A stretch of 64,000 nt of DNA from Asaia prunellae JCM 25354 (GTDB lineage Bacteria; Pseudomonadota; Alphaproteobacteria; Acetobacterales; Acetobacteraceae): the NCBI RefSeq assembly GCF_000613885.1, contig NZ_BAJV01000001.1, positions 248,001 to 312,000 of the forward strand. Reading direction: 5' to 3'. Positions 1-8,947 of the stretch are shown piece by piece (position 1 is the first letter of the stretch; the number at the start of each line of letters is the position of its first letter). The notes beneath the pieces were generated by a model that ran no database searches, was not told the DNA's origin, and saw only the letters and a program-made list of their open reading frames with translations. Made by a program: the position numbers and the translations under genes.

Positions 1-525
1 CCAGAAGAACGAGGCCCAGCGGCTCCCGCGCGTTACCTCACTTACACTATGCAGACTGGTCGAGGGATAGACCACCATGTCACCGGCAGGCAGCTTTACC
101 CTCTGTTCACCGTAGGTATCCTGAATGACAAGCTCCCCACCATCATATTCGTCGGGCCCGGTAATGAAGAGTGTAGAGGACACGTCAGTACGTATCCTGA
201 AACCGGTCTCGGGAACGGGGCGGATCGCATTATCGACATGTGCCCCGAATTTCATACCGATATCGTATCTGTTAAAAAGGGGCGGAAAGACACGCAGCGG
301 AAGGGCCGCGCTGTTGAAGGTGGGATTACGGCCCAGAGCGCGCAGCACAATCTCACCCAGCTCACGCGATTCTGCCGAATCCTGCGGAACCTGCAGGTTA
401 TTCTTTGCCTTGGCCGATTGCTGACCCGCCGTCACCTTGCCATCCAGCCAGGCCGCCCTCTCGAGCGTCTGTCTGCAATACTGCAATTCCTCCGGGGTCA
501 GGACATTGGGAATATGAACCAGCAT
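1..525 (-). CDS. PKHD-type Fe(II)/2-oxoglutarate hydroxylase, YbiX/PiuC family (partial at left edge)
   Basis: The reverse strand is open from an ATG at 525 to the window edge, 175 codons without a stop. The translation carries the double-stranded beta-helix iron site: His96 and Asp98 in [10 protein letters not shown], His159 in STSLHSV, and Arg169, the usual 2-oxoglutarate ligand. These positions agree with the YbiX/PiuC family, whose members are about 225 residues, so roughly 50 C-terminal residues lie outside the window. An AAGGAG ribosome binding site at 533-538 fixes the start. PiuC-type proteins are commonly found beside TonB-dependent siderophore receptors, and here the divergent neighbour is exbB-exbD-tonB, which supports an iron-uptake role. 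The natural substrate of this family is not established. Confidence 0.88.
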   Translation of the reverse strand, partial: MLVHIPNVLTPEELQYCRQTLERAAWLDGKVTAGQQSAKAKNNLQVPQDSAESRELGEIVLRALGRNPTFNSAALPLRVFPPLFNRYDIGMKFGAHVDNAIRPVPETGFRIRTDVSSTLFITGPDEYDGGELVIQDTYGEQRVKLPAGDMVVYPSTSLHSVSEVTRGSRWASFFW

Positions 526-661
526 CGACGCGCTCCTTGGGAAATCGAATTCTTGTAATTGAGAATGAATCTGATTAACACATAAGAGCCACAGGGTTAC
601 AGCCCGTAACAAGAACCGATGCGCCCTTTCAACGGGCAGCCGCAATATCAGGAGAGCCCCC

Positions 662-1414
662 ATGGCTACGCCAGCCGGCGATCTCGCCTCACTCCCGTTT
701 ACACCATGGGAAATGTTCCTTGGTGCCGGTCCTGTCGTGCGGTGCGTCATGCTGCTGCTGATCGTTGCCTGCATTGTCAGCTGGGTGGTCTTCGCAGCCA
801 AGACAGTCGAGATGATCCGCGTGAGAACGGCGCTGGCCAGAACCGAAATGGCTGTTGAAGACGCCGGCTCGCTTGATACCGCACACCAGCTCTGCCCTGA
901 TATCGGCATCGTCAAGGCACTCCTGACGGCGGCGTCGAATGAGTGGATACGGTCGGCCGATGTTCTCGAAGACCGTGAGGGGTTGAAAGAGCGCATCATG
1001 CTGCATCTCGAACGTCTTGAATCAGCTGAAGGCCGACGTCTGATGCGCGGTACCGGCATTCTGGCCACTATTGGCGCTACAGCACCTTTTATCGGCCTTT
1101 TTGGTACGGTCTGGGGTATCATGACCTCTTTCACAGGTATTGCGGCCACCAAGGCAACAAGCCTTGCTGTCGTGGCGCCTGGCATTGCCGAGGCTCTGCT
1201 TGCAACAGCGATTGGACTTGTGGCAGCCATTCCGGCCGTCGTCATCTATAATTACCTCTCCCGCCAGTGTCTCGGCTGCAAAGCGCAGGTAGGCGATCTG
1301 ACCGCGCTGATCCTGCGCCTGGTCTCGCGCGATCTGAGCCGCCTCCATGTGCAGAACGGTAGTGCACGGGTTCTGCCTTTTGCTACAGCCCGCGCAGAGC
1401 AGGTCGGGCGCTAA
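662..1414 (+). CDS. exbB: ExbB/TolQ-family proton channel subunit
   Basis: 250 residues. It has the MotA/TolQ/ExbB layout: a first membrane helix near residues 24-45, a cytoplasmic loop, and two more helices near 129-152 and 172-197. The conserved Gly/Thr-rich stretch [10 protein letters not shown] and the Glu-containing [14 protein letters not shown] typical of the channel are present. ExbB forms the inner-membrane pentamer that, with ExbD, uses proton motive force to energise TonB and outer-membrane receptors. A GGAG lies just before the ATG at 662. exbD follows after 2 bp, so the two are translated from one operon. TolQ is the main alternative, but a TonB-like gene follows rather than tolR-tolA, which favours ExbB. 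Confidence 0.9.
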   Translation: MATPAGDLASLPFTPWEMFLGAGPVVRCVMLLLIVACIVSWVVFAAKTVEMIRVRTALARTEMAVEDAGSLDTAHQLCPDIGIVKALLTAASNEWIRSADVLEDREGLKERIMLHLERLESAEGRRLMRGTGILATIGATAPFIGLFGTVWGIMTSFTGIAATKATSLAVVAPGIAEALLATAIGLVAAIPAVVIYNYLSRQCLGCKAQVGDLTALILRLVSRDLSRLHVQNGSARVLPFATARAEQVGR

Positions 1415-1416
1415 CC

Positions 1417-1851
1417 ATGGCCCTACGCATGCGCCATGCGGATGATACCGCACTCGACGCCCACGAACTGAACGTTACCCCCCTGATTGACGTCATGCTC
1501 GTCCTGCTGGTCATCTTCATGGTGACAGCGCCCCTCAGTACAGTGAATGTGCCGGTCGATCTGCCTTCTTCGACGCAAAAGCCTGCACCGCGCCCGAACA
1601 ACCCGGTTTTTGTTACCGTGAAGGCTGATCACAGCCTTGCTCTGGGTGAAGACGATGTCAGCAACGAAGAGCTGCCAGTCAGATTGATGACGCAGACCAA
1701 TGGCCACAAGGACGAACGTATCTTTCTGCGTGCCGACAAGACAGTCGATTACGCAACACTGATGAAAACCATGGATCTTTTGCGCAAATCCGGTTTTCTG
1801 AAAGTTGCGCTGGTCAATCTGCAGGGTCAGGAGGAGGGTGAGGAACAGTGA
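1417..1851 (+). CDS. exbD: ExbD/TolR-family biopolymer transport protein
   Basis: 144 residues. A short cytoplasmic N-terminus is followed by one membrane helix containing the signature NVTPLIDVMLVLLVIFMV. Its Asp is the proton-carrying residue of ExbD/TolR. A periplasmic domain ends the protein. It starts 2 bp after exbB, and its stop codon overlaps the GTG start of the TonB-like gene (GTGA at 1848-1851), a sign of translational coupling. Confidence 0.9.
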   Translation: MALRMRHADDTALDAHELNVTPLIDVMLVLLVIFMVTAPLSTVNVPVDLPSSTQKPAPRPNNPVFVTVKADHSLALGEDDVSNEELPVRLMTQTNGHKDERIFLRADKTVDYATLMKTMDLLRKSGFLKVALVNLQGQEEGEEQ

Positions 1852-2742
1852 CCGCCCGCGATCTGCGCAACACAATGCCTCTGCCTGCTCACCGCCCCCA
1901 ACTCCGTGCACATGACTCGGTGGGCGTTCTGCCTTTCCGGCAGGTCTATCAGACGCATCTGCAACATGAAGCCCGTCTCGGGCGACGTTACGGTGCTGCG
2001 CCGCTGCCGGCATTACAGTGATCACTGTATTGGCGATCGGGCTGGTTATAACGCTTCCGGGCCATACACCTCCCCCTTTTTCACCGCCCCCTGCCGCGAT
2101 TGCGATCGATCTTGCTCCCGAACCGGCCAGTGTCCCTGCCCCCCCTCAGGAACGCCCACCTGGCCCGCCGCAAATCACGACTCCTGAGCCGCCGGTTCCC
2201 GAAAAACCACCTGAGGTAATGGCGCCTCCGTCACCAGCGCCCCTGCCCCCTGTCCCTGTGCCGGAGAAGATCAAGATCAGACCTGTGCATCACAAAGTCG
2301 CGCCATCGCCGCCGGTGCCCAGGCATTTACCGCCGCCAGTACCGACACAATCCACGACCGATGCGGCTCCCCCTCCATCCGACGCTCCCCCTTCAACCGT
2401 ATCAGCCACGAACGCAAAAGGAGCCCCATCGTCACGCGAAGCCTCCCAGGCCAAGGAAAGCTGGCAGGGCAGGATACTGGCCCGCTTGAGCGCTTCAAAC
2501 GCTACCCCGCCCAGGCCCAGACCGAGCATCAGGAAGGCGTACCCATGCTGCGCTTCACCATGGATCGCAAGGGACATGTGCTCGCCGCTTCTCTCGTGCG
2601 TCCGACAGGCTATGCGTTACTCGACGAGGAAACCCTGGCTCTGATCCGTCGCGCCGAGCCATTGCCCGAGCCTCCCGAGACGATCCCGGGTTCAACGCTT
2701 ACCCTTACTGTTCCGGTCGAGTTCTATCTCGACGGGCACTAA
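1848..2742 (+). CDS. tonB: TonB energy transducer, broken by two frameshifts
   Basis: Three successive frames together give a normal TonB. Frame one starts at GTG 1848 and gives a basic cytoplasmic N-terminus ending ...RRYGAAPLPAL. It stops at TGA 2019. The membrane helix (VITVLAIGLVITLPG) and a long Pro-rich periplasmic spacer with EP/KP repeats follow in the frame open from 2018. The C-terminal TonB domain (LRFTMDRKGHVLAASLV, ending VPVEFYLDGH) is in a third frame. Adding one base near 2013-2018 and one near 2486 (CGCTTGAG where CGCCTTGAG would restore ILARLERFKRYP) yields a continuous protein of about 300 residues. Coding sense is intact throughout, so sequencing error is more likely than real loss. 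The gene would couple ExbBD to outer-membrane receptors. Confidence 0.82.
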
Positions 2743-2776
2743 GCCCGCCCCCGGCAAAGGGTTCAGGCAGCCCTGT

Positions 2777-2808
2777 CTGTGATCACATGCCTGCAAAGGC
2801 GATCACAG
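2777..2808 (+). terminator. stem-loop after tonB, possible terminator
   Basis: CTGTGATC at 2777-2784 pairs perfectly with GATCACAG at 2801-2808, and inside it GCCT-GCAA-AGGC forms a second short stem. Only TTT follows, so this is a weak intrinsic terminator or an unrelated hairpin. It lies 35 bp beyond the tonB stop and before the lipid-transport operon. Confidence 0.4.
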
Positions 2809-2910
2809 TTTACCACCCGGACCTGATTATACCGACAGGCATTCTTGCCAGAGGCGGGGCTTGTCATCAGAATGCCGCGGCATGACGGTATTATACACAA
2901 AGATATCTTT

Positions 2911-4068
2911 ATGGCCCTGACAAAGCCCCCGGTTCCTCACGGCGCAGCGATATCTGATGAATCGCCGGGCTGGCATATCGTCACGCAAGAAAATATTTCC
3001 TGCCTCGTCCTTTACGGCTCTTGGGTCAGCCATAACTCTGCCCTGCCGGAATTTTCGGGCCGCGAAGCCGATCCGGGATCGACCCTGAAATGCGACATAA
3101 CAAAACTGTCGAGCTGGGATACCGGATTTATTGCGTTTCTCTGGGATGTAAGGCGGTTCTGCGATAAGGCGGACATCGTTTTCGATACCGGAGCCCTGTC
3201 TCATCCCATGCAGCAATTGCTGGATCTGTTGCCGGACCAGGAAGCCCCGATAGCTCCAGCCCGTACAGCGAGGTTGCCTTTTCTCGATGCCGTTGGTGTC
3301 AGATCAATTGCTATTCTGGCCGAAGTCGGCACGGTAGCCACACTCGCCGGACGCACGGCCATTGCCGCTTATCGCTCTCTTTTCGGCAAGGCCAGCCTCA
3401 GACGCAACGATCTTCTCAGTGATCTTTTCAACGCGGGTCCCTCTGCACTTCTGATCGTCGGGGTCGTCAATTTTCTGGTGGGAGCCATTCTGGCCTTCGT
3501 AGGTGCGGTACAGCTGCAGAAATTTTCCGCTGGCATTTATGTAGCCAGCCTCGTTGGCATTGCGACGGTGCGTGAGCTGGCCGCTGTCATGACTGCCATC
3601 ATTATGGCAGGTCGTACTGGCGGCGCTTATGCAGCGCGCATCTCAACCATGCAGGGCAATGAGGAAATCGATGCGCTAAAAGTTTTCGGCATCTCGGTTT
3701 CGTCCTATCTCATCTTGCCCGCGGTGCTCTCACTCGTTTTTACCATGCCATTCCTGTATCTTTATGGCTGTCTGATTGGCATGCTTGGCGGCTATTTTGT
3801 CGCCATCTCGATGCTCGATATCACGAGCCTCGGCTATTTTCACCAAACGATCATCGCCTTCGGGGTCGGCCAGTTCATCTTCGGTTTCCTGAAAAGTATT
3901 GTTTTCGGCGCCTTTATCGGGTTAACGAGCTGTCGCATTGGCCTGAAGGCCGGGCGATCCGCTGCTGACGTGGGAATTGCCGCAACCCATGCTGTAGTGA
4001 TCGGTATTGTCGGTATTATTGCACTCGATGCGCTTTTTGCCGTCATCGCCAATAGCGTGGGGATCTGA
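2911..4068 (+). CDS. mlaE: MlaE-family ABC transporter permease with N-terminal STAS-like region
   Basis: About 386 residues from ATG 2911; in-frame starts further upstream (TTG 2845, ATG 2872) would lengthen it, and none has a convincing ribosome site. The first ~110 residues look like a STAS domain, as in the longer, fused MlaE subgroup. The remainder is the permease: several hydrophobic helices with GVVNFLVGAILAFVGAVQLQ, the MlaE-typical VRELAAVMTAIIMAGRTGGAYAA split by the central loop, and QGNEEIDALKVFGIS. It should sit in the inner membrane and form the core of a phospholipid or sterol transporter with the ATPase and MCE protein encoded next. Confidence 0.88.
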   Translation: MALTKPPVPHGAAISDESPGWHIVTQENISCLVLYGSWVSHNSALPEFSGREADPGSTLKCDITKLSSWDTGFIAFLWDVRRFCDKADIVFDTGALSHPMQQLLDLLPDQEAPIAPARTARLPFLDAVGVRSIAILAEVGTVATLAGRTAIAAYRSLFGKASLRRNDLLSDLFNAGPSALLIVGVVNFLVGAILAFVGAVQLQKFSAGIYVASLVGIATVRELAAVMTAIIMAGRTGGAYAARISTMQGNEEIDALKVFGISVSSYLILPAVLSLVFTMPFLYLYGCLIGMLGGYFVAISMLDITSLGYFHQTIIAFGVGQFIFGFLKSIVFGAFIGLTSCRIGLKAGRSAADVGIAATHAVVIGIVGIIALDALFAVIANSVGI

Positions 4069-4072
4069 TCCA

Positions 4073-4843
4073 ATGGCAGAAGATCCCGTCATGACCATGC
4101 AGGATGTTACCCTGGCCTTCGGGCCAAAGGTGATCCAGTCCAATATTTCCCTTTCAGTCAAACGCGGCAGCATTTTCGCTGTCATGGGCGGATCGGGCTG
4201 CGGCAAATCGACGCTGCTCAAGAGCATGATTGGTCTGCTCCGTCCCAGCTCCGGCCAGTTTCATGTGGGTACCCAGGACTACTGGGCGGCAAGCGAGGCA
4301 CAGCGTACGGAAATCAATCACCGTTTTGGCGTTCTGTTTCAGAGCGGAGCACTCTGGAGCTCGATGACAGTCGGCGACAACGTTGCCTTACCGCTCCAGA
4401 TGTTTACCAGTCTTGACCCACGCGCCATCAGACGTCTGGTCGAACTCAAACTGGCTCTGGTTGGCCTGCTTGATGCCATTGATCTGACACCTGCCGAAAT
4501 CAGCGGTGGCATGCGCAAACGTGCAGGACTGGCCCGTGCGCTTGCCCTAGATCCGGATATCCTGTTTTTCGACGAACCCTCGGCCGGTCTGGACCCCATC
4601 ACCTCAGCACGTCTCGATGATCTGATCCTGAATCTGCGCGACGGACTCGGAGCGACAATCGTCATCGTCAGTCACGAGCTTCCCAGCCTGTTCAGCATTG
4701 CTGATGACGGCATCTTTCTTGATGCCATAAGCAAACGTCCGATCGCCTTCGGTTCACCACGCGATCTGCGCGATCACAGCACCGACCCACAGGTCCATGC
4801 CTTCATGAACAGGCAACGCAACGAAGAAGGAAACGCATCATGA
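4073..4843 (+). CDS. mlaF: MlaF-type ABC transporter ATPase
   Basis: About 256 residues from ATG 4073, 2 bp after the permease stop; the frame is open further upstream but that part overlaps the permease. All ATPase motifs are visible: Walker A GGSGCGKST, Q-loop LFQSGALWSS, signature SGGMRKRAGLARAL, Walker B ILFFDEPSAGLDP and the switch His in VSHEL. The SGGMRKR signature is characteristic of the Mla/Ttg2A lineage. The 3' end overlaps the next gene by 4 bp (ATGA). It powers lipid movement between inner membrane and periplasm. Confidence 0.92.
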   Translation: MAEDPVMTMQDVTLAFGPKVIQSNISLSVKRGSIFAVMGGSGCGKSTLLKSMIGLLRPSSGQFHVGTQDYWAASEAQRTEINHRFGVLFQSGALWSSMTVGDNVALPLQMFTSLDPRAIRRLVELKLALVGLLDAIDLTPAEISGGMRKRAGLARALALDPDILFFDEPSAGLDPITSARLDDLILNLRDGLGATIVIVSHELPSLFSIADDGIFLDAISKRPIAFGSPRDLRDHSTDPQVHAFMNRQRNEEGNAS

Positions 4844-5802
4844 ACAGATCAGCGCTTGTCGGTGCGTTCGTTCTCGGAGGGATGGCCCTTATGGTCGCCG
4901 CCTTCGTCTTTTTCGGCAATTTTCATCCTTTTACACATACAGACCGGGCCGTCCTGATTTTTCGAGGCTCGACAAACGGCTTATCTGTTGGCGCCCCTGT
5001 CAATTTTCGCGGTGTGCAGGTAGGCGCCGTTGATCGCATTGCCATCGCATACGAGCCCAAAACGCGCGAAGCGTTTATTCCGGTCTATGTCACACTCAAG
5101 AAAAACGGCATCATGATTGCCGGAGAGAAGCACGGCCATATGCCAGGCCTGACTGAAATGGTGGCACATGGATTGCGAGGGGAAATCAACCTGAAGAGCT
5201 TTGTCACCGGCACCTCCCAGATCGATCTGGATATCTTCCCGGGCACGCCCGCGATCCTGCATCCGGAACTGACCGACGAAACCGAAATCCCGACGCAGAA
5301 ATCCTCGATCCAGGCCATTACAGACACATTTACCCATATGCCCCTGCGTCAGATCGGCGATGATGCGGCGGCTACACTCGCTCTTGTCCATCATCTCGCC
5401 GAAACACTTGATCAGCGGCTACCCGCTCTTGCAGAGAGCCTGCAGGAAACCTCTGATCACAGCCGTGCCACGGTGGATGCAGCCCATGACATGATCGCAA
5501 CACTGCAACCGCAACTGCTGACCACGTTACGAAGCGTCGATCGCCTTGTTGCCGCAGGAACTGAGCAGCTTTCATCTCGCGGCCAGGAGCTGCACTCATT
5601 GCTGCTTACCAGCCGTGAAACCATGTCAAATGCCAACAAGACCATGATCGATCTGCAAAGCATCACCTCGCGCCGTTCGATTGATCGCGCCAATCTGGAT
5701 GCCAGTCTTCGTGACATCGCTGCAGCCGCGGCTGCACTGCGCGGCTTTGCCAATGATGTCGAACGGAATCCGCAACTTCTGCTGACAGGACGCCGCCAAT
5801 GA
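4840..5802 (+). CDS. mlaD: MlaD/MCE-family substrate-binding protein
   Basis: 320 residues. One N-terminal membrane anchor (residues ~5-25) is followed by an MCE domain at ~38-115 with the hallmark GLSVGAPVNFRGVQVGAV. A long helical C-terminal region follows. MCE proteins form a hexameric ring that carries lipid across the periplasm. The protein is longer than E. coli MlaD (about 180 residues), resembling the MCE proteins of systems with extended helical needles. Start and stop overlap both neighbours by 4 bp, so translation is coupled. Confidence 0.88.
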   Translation: MNRSALVGAFVLGGMALMVAAFVFFGNFHPFTHTDRAVLIFRGSTNGLSVGAPVNFRGVQVGAVDRIAIAYEPKTREAFIPVYVTLKKNGIMIAGEKHGHMPGLTEMVAHGLRGEINLKSFVTGTSQIDLDIFPGTPAILHPELTDETEIPTQKSSIQAITDTFTHMPLRQIGDDAAATLALVHHLAETLDQRLPALAESLQETSDHSRATVDAAHDMIATLQPQLLTTLRSVDRLVAAGTEQLSSRGQELHSLLLTSRETMSNANKTMIDLQSITSRRSIDRANLDASLRDIAAAAAALRGFANDVERNPQLLLTGRRQ

Positions 5803-6365
5803 ACATGCGCCCTCTTCTCTCTGCGCTTGCCCTGGGACTGCTTTCGGCCTGCGCCTCGGCACCGGTCCAGTTCTACACCATTGCGCCCAAAGCGAGCGAC
5901 ATGACGCTGCCGCAGAAAAATGCCCCCGTCATCTATGTGCCACGCCTCTCCCTGCCCGACTATCTCGACACACAGGATATCCTTGTGCGTGATGGCAGCC
6001 GCCTTGTTCGCAGCAGTAACGGACGCTGGGCAAGTCGCCTGTCGCAATCCGCGACAGACCTGATTGTCGCCCGCCTGTCGCAGAACTGGCCCCAGAAAAT
6101 GGTGACAGCCTATCCGCCAATCGACACACCTGATGCGCGCCTTGGAATTACGATCGAGCGCCTGGATCTGCTCAAGGAAGGACAGGCAACCCTTCTGGCA
6201 TCATGGAGCGAGTTGCCGCGCGACGAAACCAGCCCTCCTCTGCAGGGACATGCAACCGTCAGTGTGCAGGGAAGTGTTGCAGATGACGCAGCCAAGGCAG
6301 CCCTGTTGCAACAGCTCTTCGAGCGGCTTGCCGACAAGATTGCCACCAGTCTTCCGCCACGCTGA
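5799..6365 (+). CDS. PqiC-like ABC-type transport auxiliary lipoprotein
   Basis: 188 residues with a lipoprotein signal peptide and lipobox (LLSACAS, Cys near residue 18). The mature part begins VQFYTIAP, close to the F/YYxL start of the PqiC/YmbA (DUF330) family. Members are outer-membrane-anchored partners of MCE systems. It overlaps mlaD by 4 bp. The operon thus combines Mla-like permease, ATPase and MCE subunits with a Pqi-type lipoprotein; no MlaC or MlaB gene follows. Confidence 0.82.
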   Translation: MNMRPLLSALALGLLSACASAPVQFYTIAPKASDMTLPQKNAPVIYVPRLSLPDYLDTQDILVRDGSRLVRSSNGRWASRLSQSATDLIVARLSQNWPQKMVTAYPPIDTPDARLGITIERLDLLKEGQATLLASWSELPRDETSPPLQGHATVSVQGSVADDAAKAALLQQLFERLADKIATSLPPR

Positions 6366-6370
6366 AAACA

Positions 6371-6392
6371 GTCGCGGGGTTTATCCCGCGAC
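6371..6392. terminator. hairpin between convergent genes
   Basis: GTCGCGGG (6371-6378) pairs perfectly with CCCGCGAC (6385-6392) around a 6-base loop. It sits in the 35-bp gap between the lipid-transport operon and the leftward porin gene, where a bidirectional terminator is expected. There is no long T-run on either side. Confidence 0.5.
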
Positions 6393-6400
6393 AAGCTCTC

Positions 6401-8257
6401 TTAGAAAGCCGCCTGGATACGGCTGCCTATCGCATTGATCGAGCGCCCTCTGGTATTCACGCTGCCAGCCGTCTGCGAACGGGTTGCATTGATATGGCTG
6501 TATTGCAGCTGAATGCGATAATGCCGGTTGATGTACCAGTTCAGCCCCCCTGACCAGACAGTCTGAACGCCGCCGCGTACCCCGCCGGTTATCGCAGCCG
6601 GAATATCCTTCAGGATGTTGCTGTCAAAATCCATCACGCTCCAGCGTCCAACCAGTTCCAGGGCGCCCCACTGATTGTTCCAGAGATCAAAATCCTCTTT
6701 CGGAGCCGGTGCAGAAAAGGCCGCATCCTTGGGGCTGTAACGGCGCGGCTGACCAAAAAGCGTGTAGCTTCCTGCTACGTAATATCCCTCAAAGCCCAGA
6801 TTGGGCGCGGGCCCCTTGCGTCGTGCGTCGGCCGTACGATCAACCCCGATATGATAATACTCCGCCTGTATCAGAGCCCGGTCATAACGAAAGGCCAGTT
6901 CCGGTCCGACAGCCCATACCTTGCCAACATCGGCGATGGTTCCGCTGGAGATCAGACGCTCATTCGTCAGTCGCGTCTCTGGACGATCACTGAGGGAAAG
7001 GACACGCCCCTGTGATGTCTGGTTACGCTTGAATGACATGGTTGATGACATGCCCAGATGCACATCCATGTGTCTGGTGGCAACCGGGCGACCCGCAACA
7101 CGCAACAACCCACCCATCTGGCTGTCGGAAACCGTCGGATCATTGGTGCGATCACCATAGGTCTGGCCTGTAAGATAGGCCCCGAGATACCAGCGGTTCT
7201 GATGTGTACGACCACCGATGCTCAACCGGGTATCACCAGCAGCAATCAGACGTACGACCTCCGAAACTGACGCACGTTCCATCAGGATAAAGCCGTTTGA
7301 GGACTCCGAATCCTGCATCGTCACACGTGGCTGATAATAGCCGACAGTAAACTGCGAATTGTGAATACCGCTATAGACCATATTGGCTTCGTACAGACCC
7401 GCTGTACCATCGACCGTACGTCCCCATTCAGGAGTAAGATTGGCCAGAAGATTGCCGTAGCGCCATGTCAGGGGCAGACGCAGACGACGTGCGTTTTCAT
7501 TCATTTTGGGGAAGCGGCCCGTCTGCCCCTGCGCCGATCCACCCGAAGAAGGGAAACCGCCTATATCAAGATGCATGACAAGGCCGACCGAAAAGGCATA
7601 GAGCCCGTCACTCGAAGCAATAGTCGGGCGGCCTGCCGGAAAGCCGATCCTGATCCCGCCTATATCGACCGTCTCTGCCGTGCGTGTGGCACGTCGGAAA
7701 TCAGCCAGGGACATGTTCAGACCGTGATCAGGCGGTGGAATCAGATGGGTATCATAAGCGACCTGAGGGTTGGACGGCCTGCCCTCACCTTTGACTGGAG
7801 CCGAAGCAAGCTGAACGGGGCCGGATGTCGCCGGAGCATTCTGTAGCGGAGCAGACACGGGTTTCGACGCGGCTGATGGGGCAGAATTCGCAGGAGCAGG
7901 AGCAGACTGGGCTACTGCCTGGGCTCTATTCGATATGGCAACGCCGGAGTGCTCGGGCCCTGTCCGCCGTGAGGCCTGTAATACACCACGGGGAGCGCGC
8001 ATTCTACTTCCCGCGTCCTCTCCATGAGAAGAATGGGCCTGCGCCAGTTCAAACTGACGTCGCAACGTCCGCTCTTTCGACAATTGACGCCGCAAATCGG
8101 TAATCTGGCTTTGCATCTGGGCGCGCATTTCCAGCATCTCACGTCGCAAGGCGGCGATATCGTCAGACTGGCTTGCTGCGAAGGCAGAGACAGGAAACGT
8201 TGCACTGCAAAGCAGTAGCAGGGTGGTCAAATGGCGCACGCGATAGGCTCGAAACAC
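6401..8257 (-). CDS. OprO/OprP-type (phosphate-selective porin family) outer-membrane porin
   Basis: 618 residues. A signal peptide ends near VSAFAA (~residue 28). Next comes a predicted coiled coil (~30-70, IAALRREMLEMRAQM) and a low-complexity Ala/Ser/Pro linker to ~165. A beta-barrel follows. The C-terminal part (WGALELVGRWS..., GGLNWYINRHYRIQLQYSHI) and the final Phe are typical of the OprO/P family and its trimeric DcaP-like relatives, whose N-terminal coiled coils resemble this one. It should be a trimeric anion or organic-acid channel; substrate cannot be told from sequence. It is transcribed away from an AT-rich leader with inverted repeats. Confidence 0.82.
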   Translation of the reverse strand: MFRAYRVRHLTTLLLLCSATFPVSAFAASQSDDIAALRREMLEMRAQMQSQITDLRRQLSKERTLRRQFELAQAHSSHGEDAGSRMRAPRGVLQASRRTGPEHSGVAISNRAQAVAQSAPAPANSAPSAASKPVSAPLQNAPATSGPVQLASAPVKGEGRPSNPQVAYDTHLIPPPDHGLNMSLADFRRATRTAETVDIGGIRIGFPAGRPTIASSDGLYAFSVGLVMHLDIGGFPSSGGSAQGQTGRFPKMNENARRLRLPLTWRYGNLLANLTPEWGRTVDGTAGLYEANMVYSGIHNSQFTVGYYQPRVTMQDSESSNGFILMERASVSEVVRLIAAGDTRLSIGGRTHQNRWYLGAYLTGQTYGDRTNDPTVSDSQMGGLLRVAGRPVATRHMDVHLGMSSTMSFKRNQTSQGRVLSLSDRPETRLTNERLISSGTIADVGKVWAVGPELAFRYDRALIQAEYYHIGVDRTADARRKGPAPNLGFEGYYVAGSYTLFGQPRRYSPKDAAFSAPAPKEDFDLWNNQWGALELVGRWSVMDFDSNILKDIPAAITGGVRGGVQTVWSGGLNWYINRHYRIQLQYSHINATRSQTAGSVNTRGRSINAIGSRIQAAF

Positions 8258-8304
8258 TCTGAACGGGGCTGGCTGCGCGCAGATATAGATGAAACCCCGA
8301 ATCA

Positions 8305-8356
8305 GTCACTCCTATTTTTAGTGACAAAACTTTCCACGAATAAGAAATATTTTGTC
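8305..8356. promoter_or_regulatory. paired inverted repeats upstream of the porin gene
   Basis: Two overlapping inverted repeats lie 48-99 bp upstream of the porin start. GTCACT (8305-8310) pairs with AGTGAC (8320-8325), and GACAAAA (8323-8329) pairs with TTTTGTC (8350-8356). The surroundings are AT-rich. The first could be an RNA hairpin in the 5' leader and the second an operator; neither role is shown. The rest of 8357-8656 is AT-rich with no gene I can support. Confidence 0.3.
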
Positions 8357-8656
8357 ATTATTTCGTGATATTCAGACTTTGATTATTGTGTCGTGAGATC
8401 TTAGGTTATTTTGGTGACATCAAAGCCGTTGAGACCAAATTCACAAAACCAATTAGTTTCAGAGTACCGTTAGACTCGGACAAAATCTTTATCGATTTTA
8501 GCAGGATTTCTACACTGTAGAAAAATCATCCTTAAATTAAACATCAAACAACACCTTTCCTGAGAAGGGGTTAAACTATACAATCTATTGCATCCGAATA
8601 TACGGTAAAGTCCATAAATTTTAGCAGGTAACATATAAATATTTAACAAGTTTGAT

Positions 8657-8947
8657 ATGATATTGGAATTCACTTCCAGTGATAACCTATATTCAATGAT
8701 GATCCAGAGAACAGAACCAGGAAAAAATAGATATTTTCCTCAGTTTTTTCAATACGGAATGGAGAAAAATCTCTTTGTTGAGTATGATATCAAAAACAAT
8801 AGCCTAGTCTTTTCTAAGGATGATGCAGATGTAGTAACAAGGAGGATATTCGGAGACCTAGAAAAACTCAACCTACCTGAGATCAACGGATATAATACTG
8901 GACATTTCATTACATATTCTATAATTAAAATGGATGGGCTGTTGTAA
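8657..8947 (+). CDS. hypothetical protein, 96 residues, AT-rich
   Basis: An open frame of 96 codons in markedly AT-rich DNA unlike the flanking genes. No signal peptide or membrane helix is seen; the protein is rich in Asn, Asp, Ile and Phe, and I recognise no family. The ribosome site is poor (TTTAACAAGTTTGAT before ATG). AT-rich DNA gives fewer chance open frames because its stops are AT-rich, which is weak support. It could be a small gene of the island or a fragment of a longer one. Confidence 0.35.
   Translation: MILEFTSSDNLYSMMIQRTEPGKNRYFPQFFQYGMEKNLFVEYDIKNNSLVFSKDDADVVTRRIFGDLEKLNLPEINGYNTGHFITYSIIKMDGLL

Noticed and set aside
49-558. Forward open frames of 169 and 99 codons at the left edge
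   Set aside because: They are shadows of the reverse-strand hydroxylase, which has catalytic residues at expected positions and a good ribosome site.
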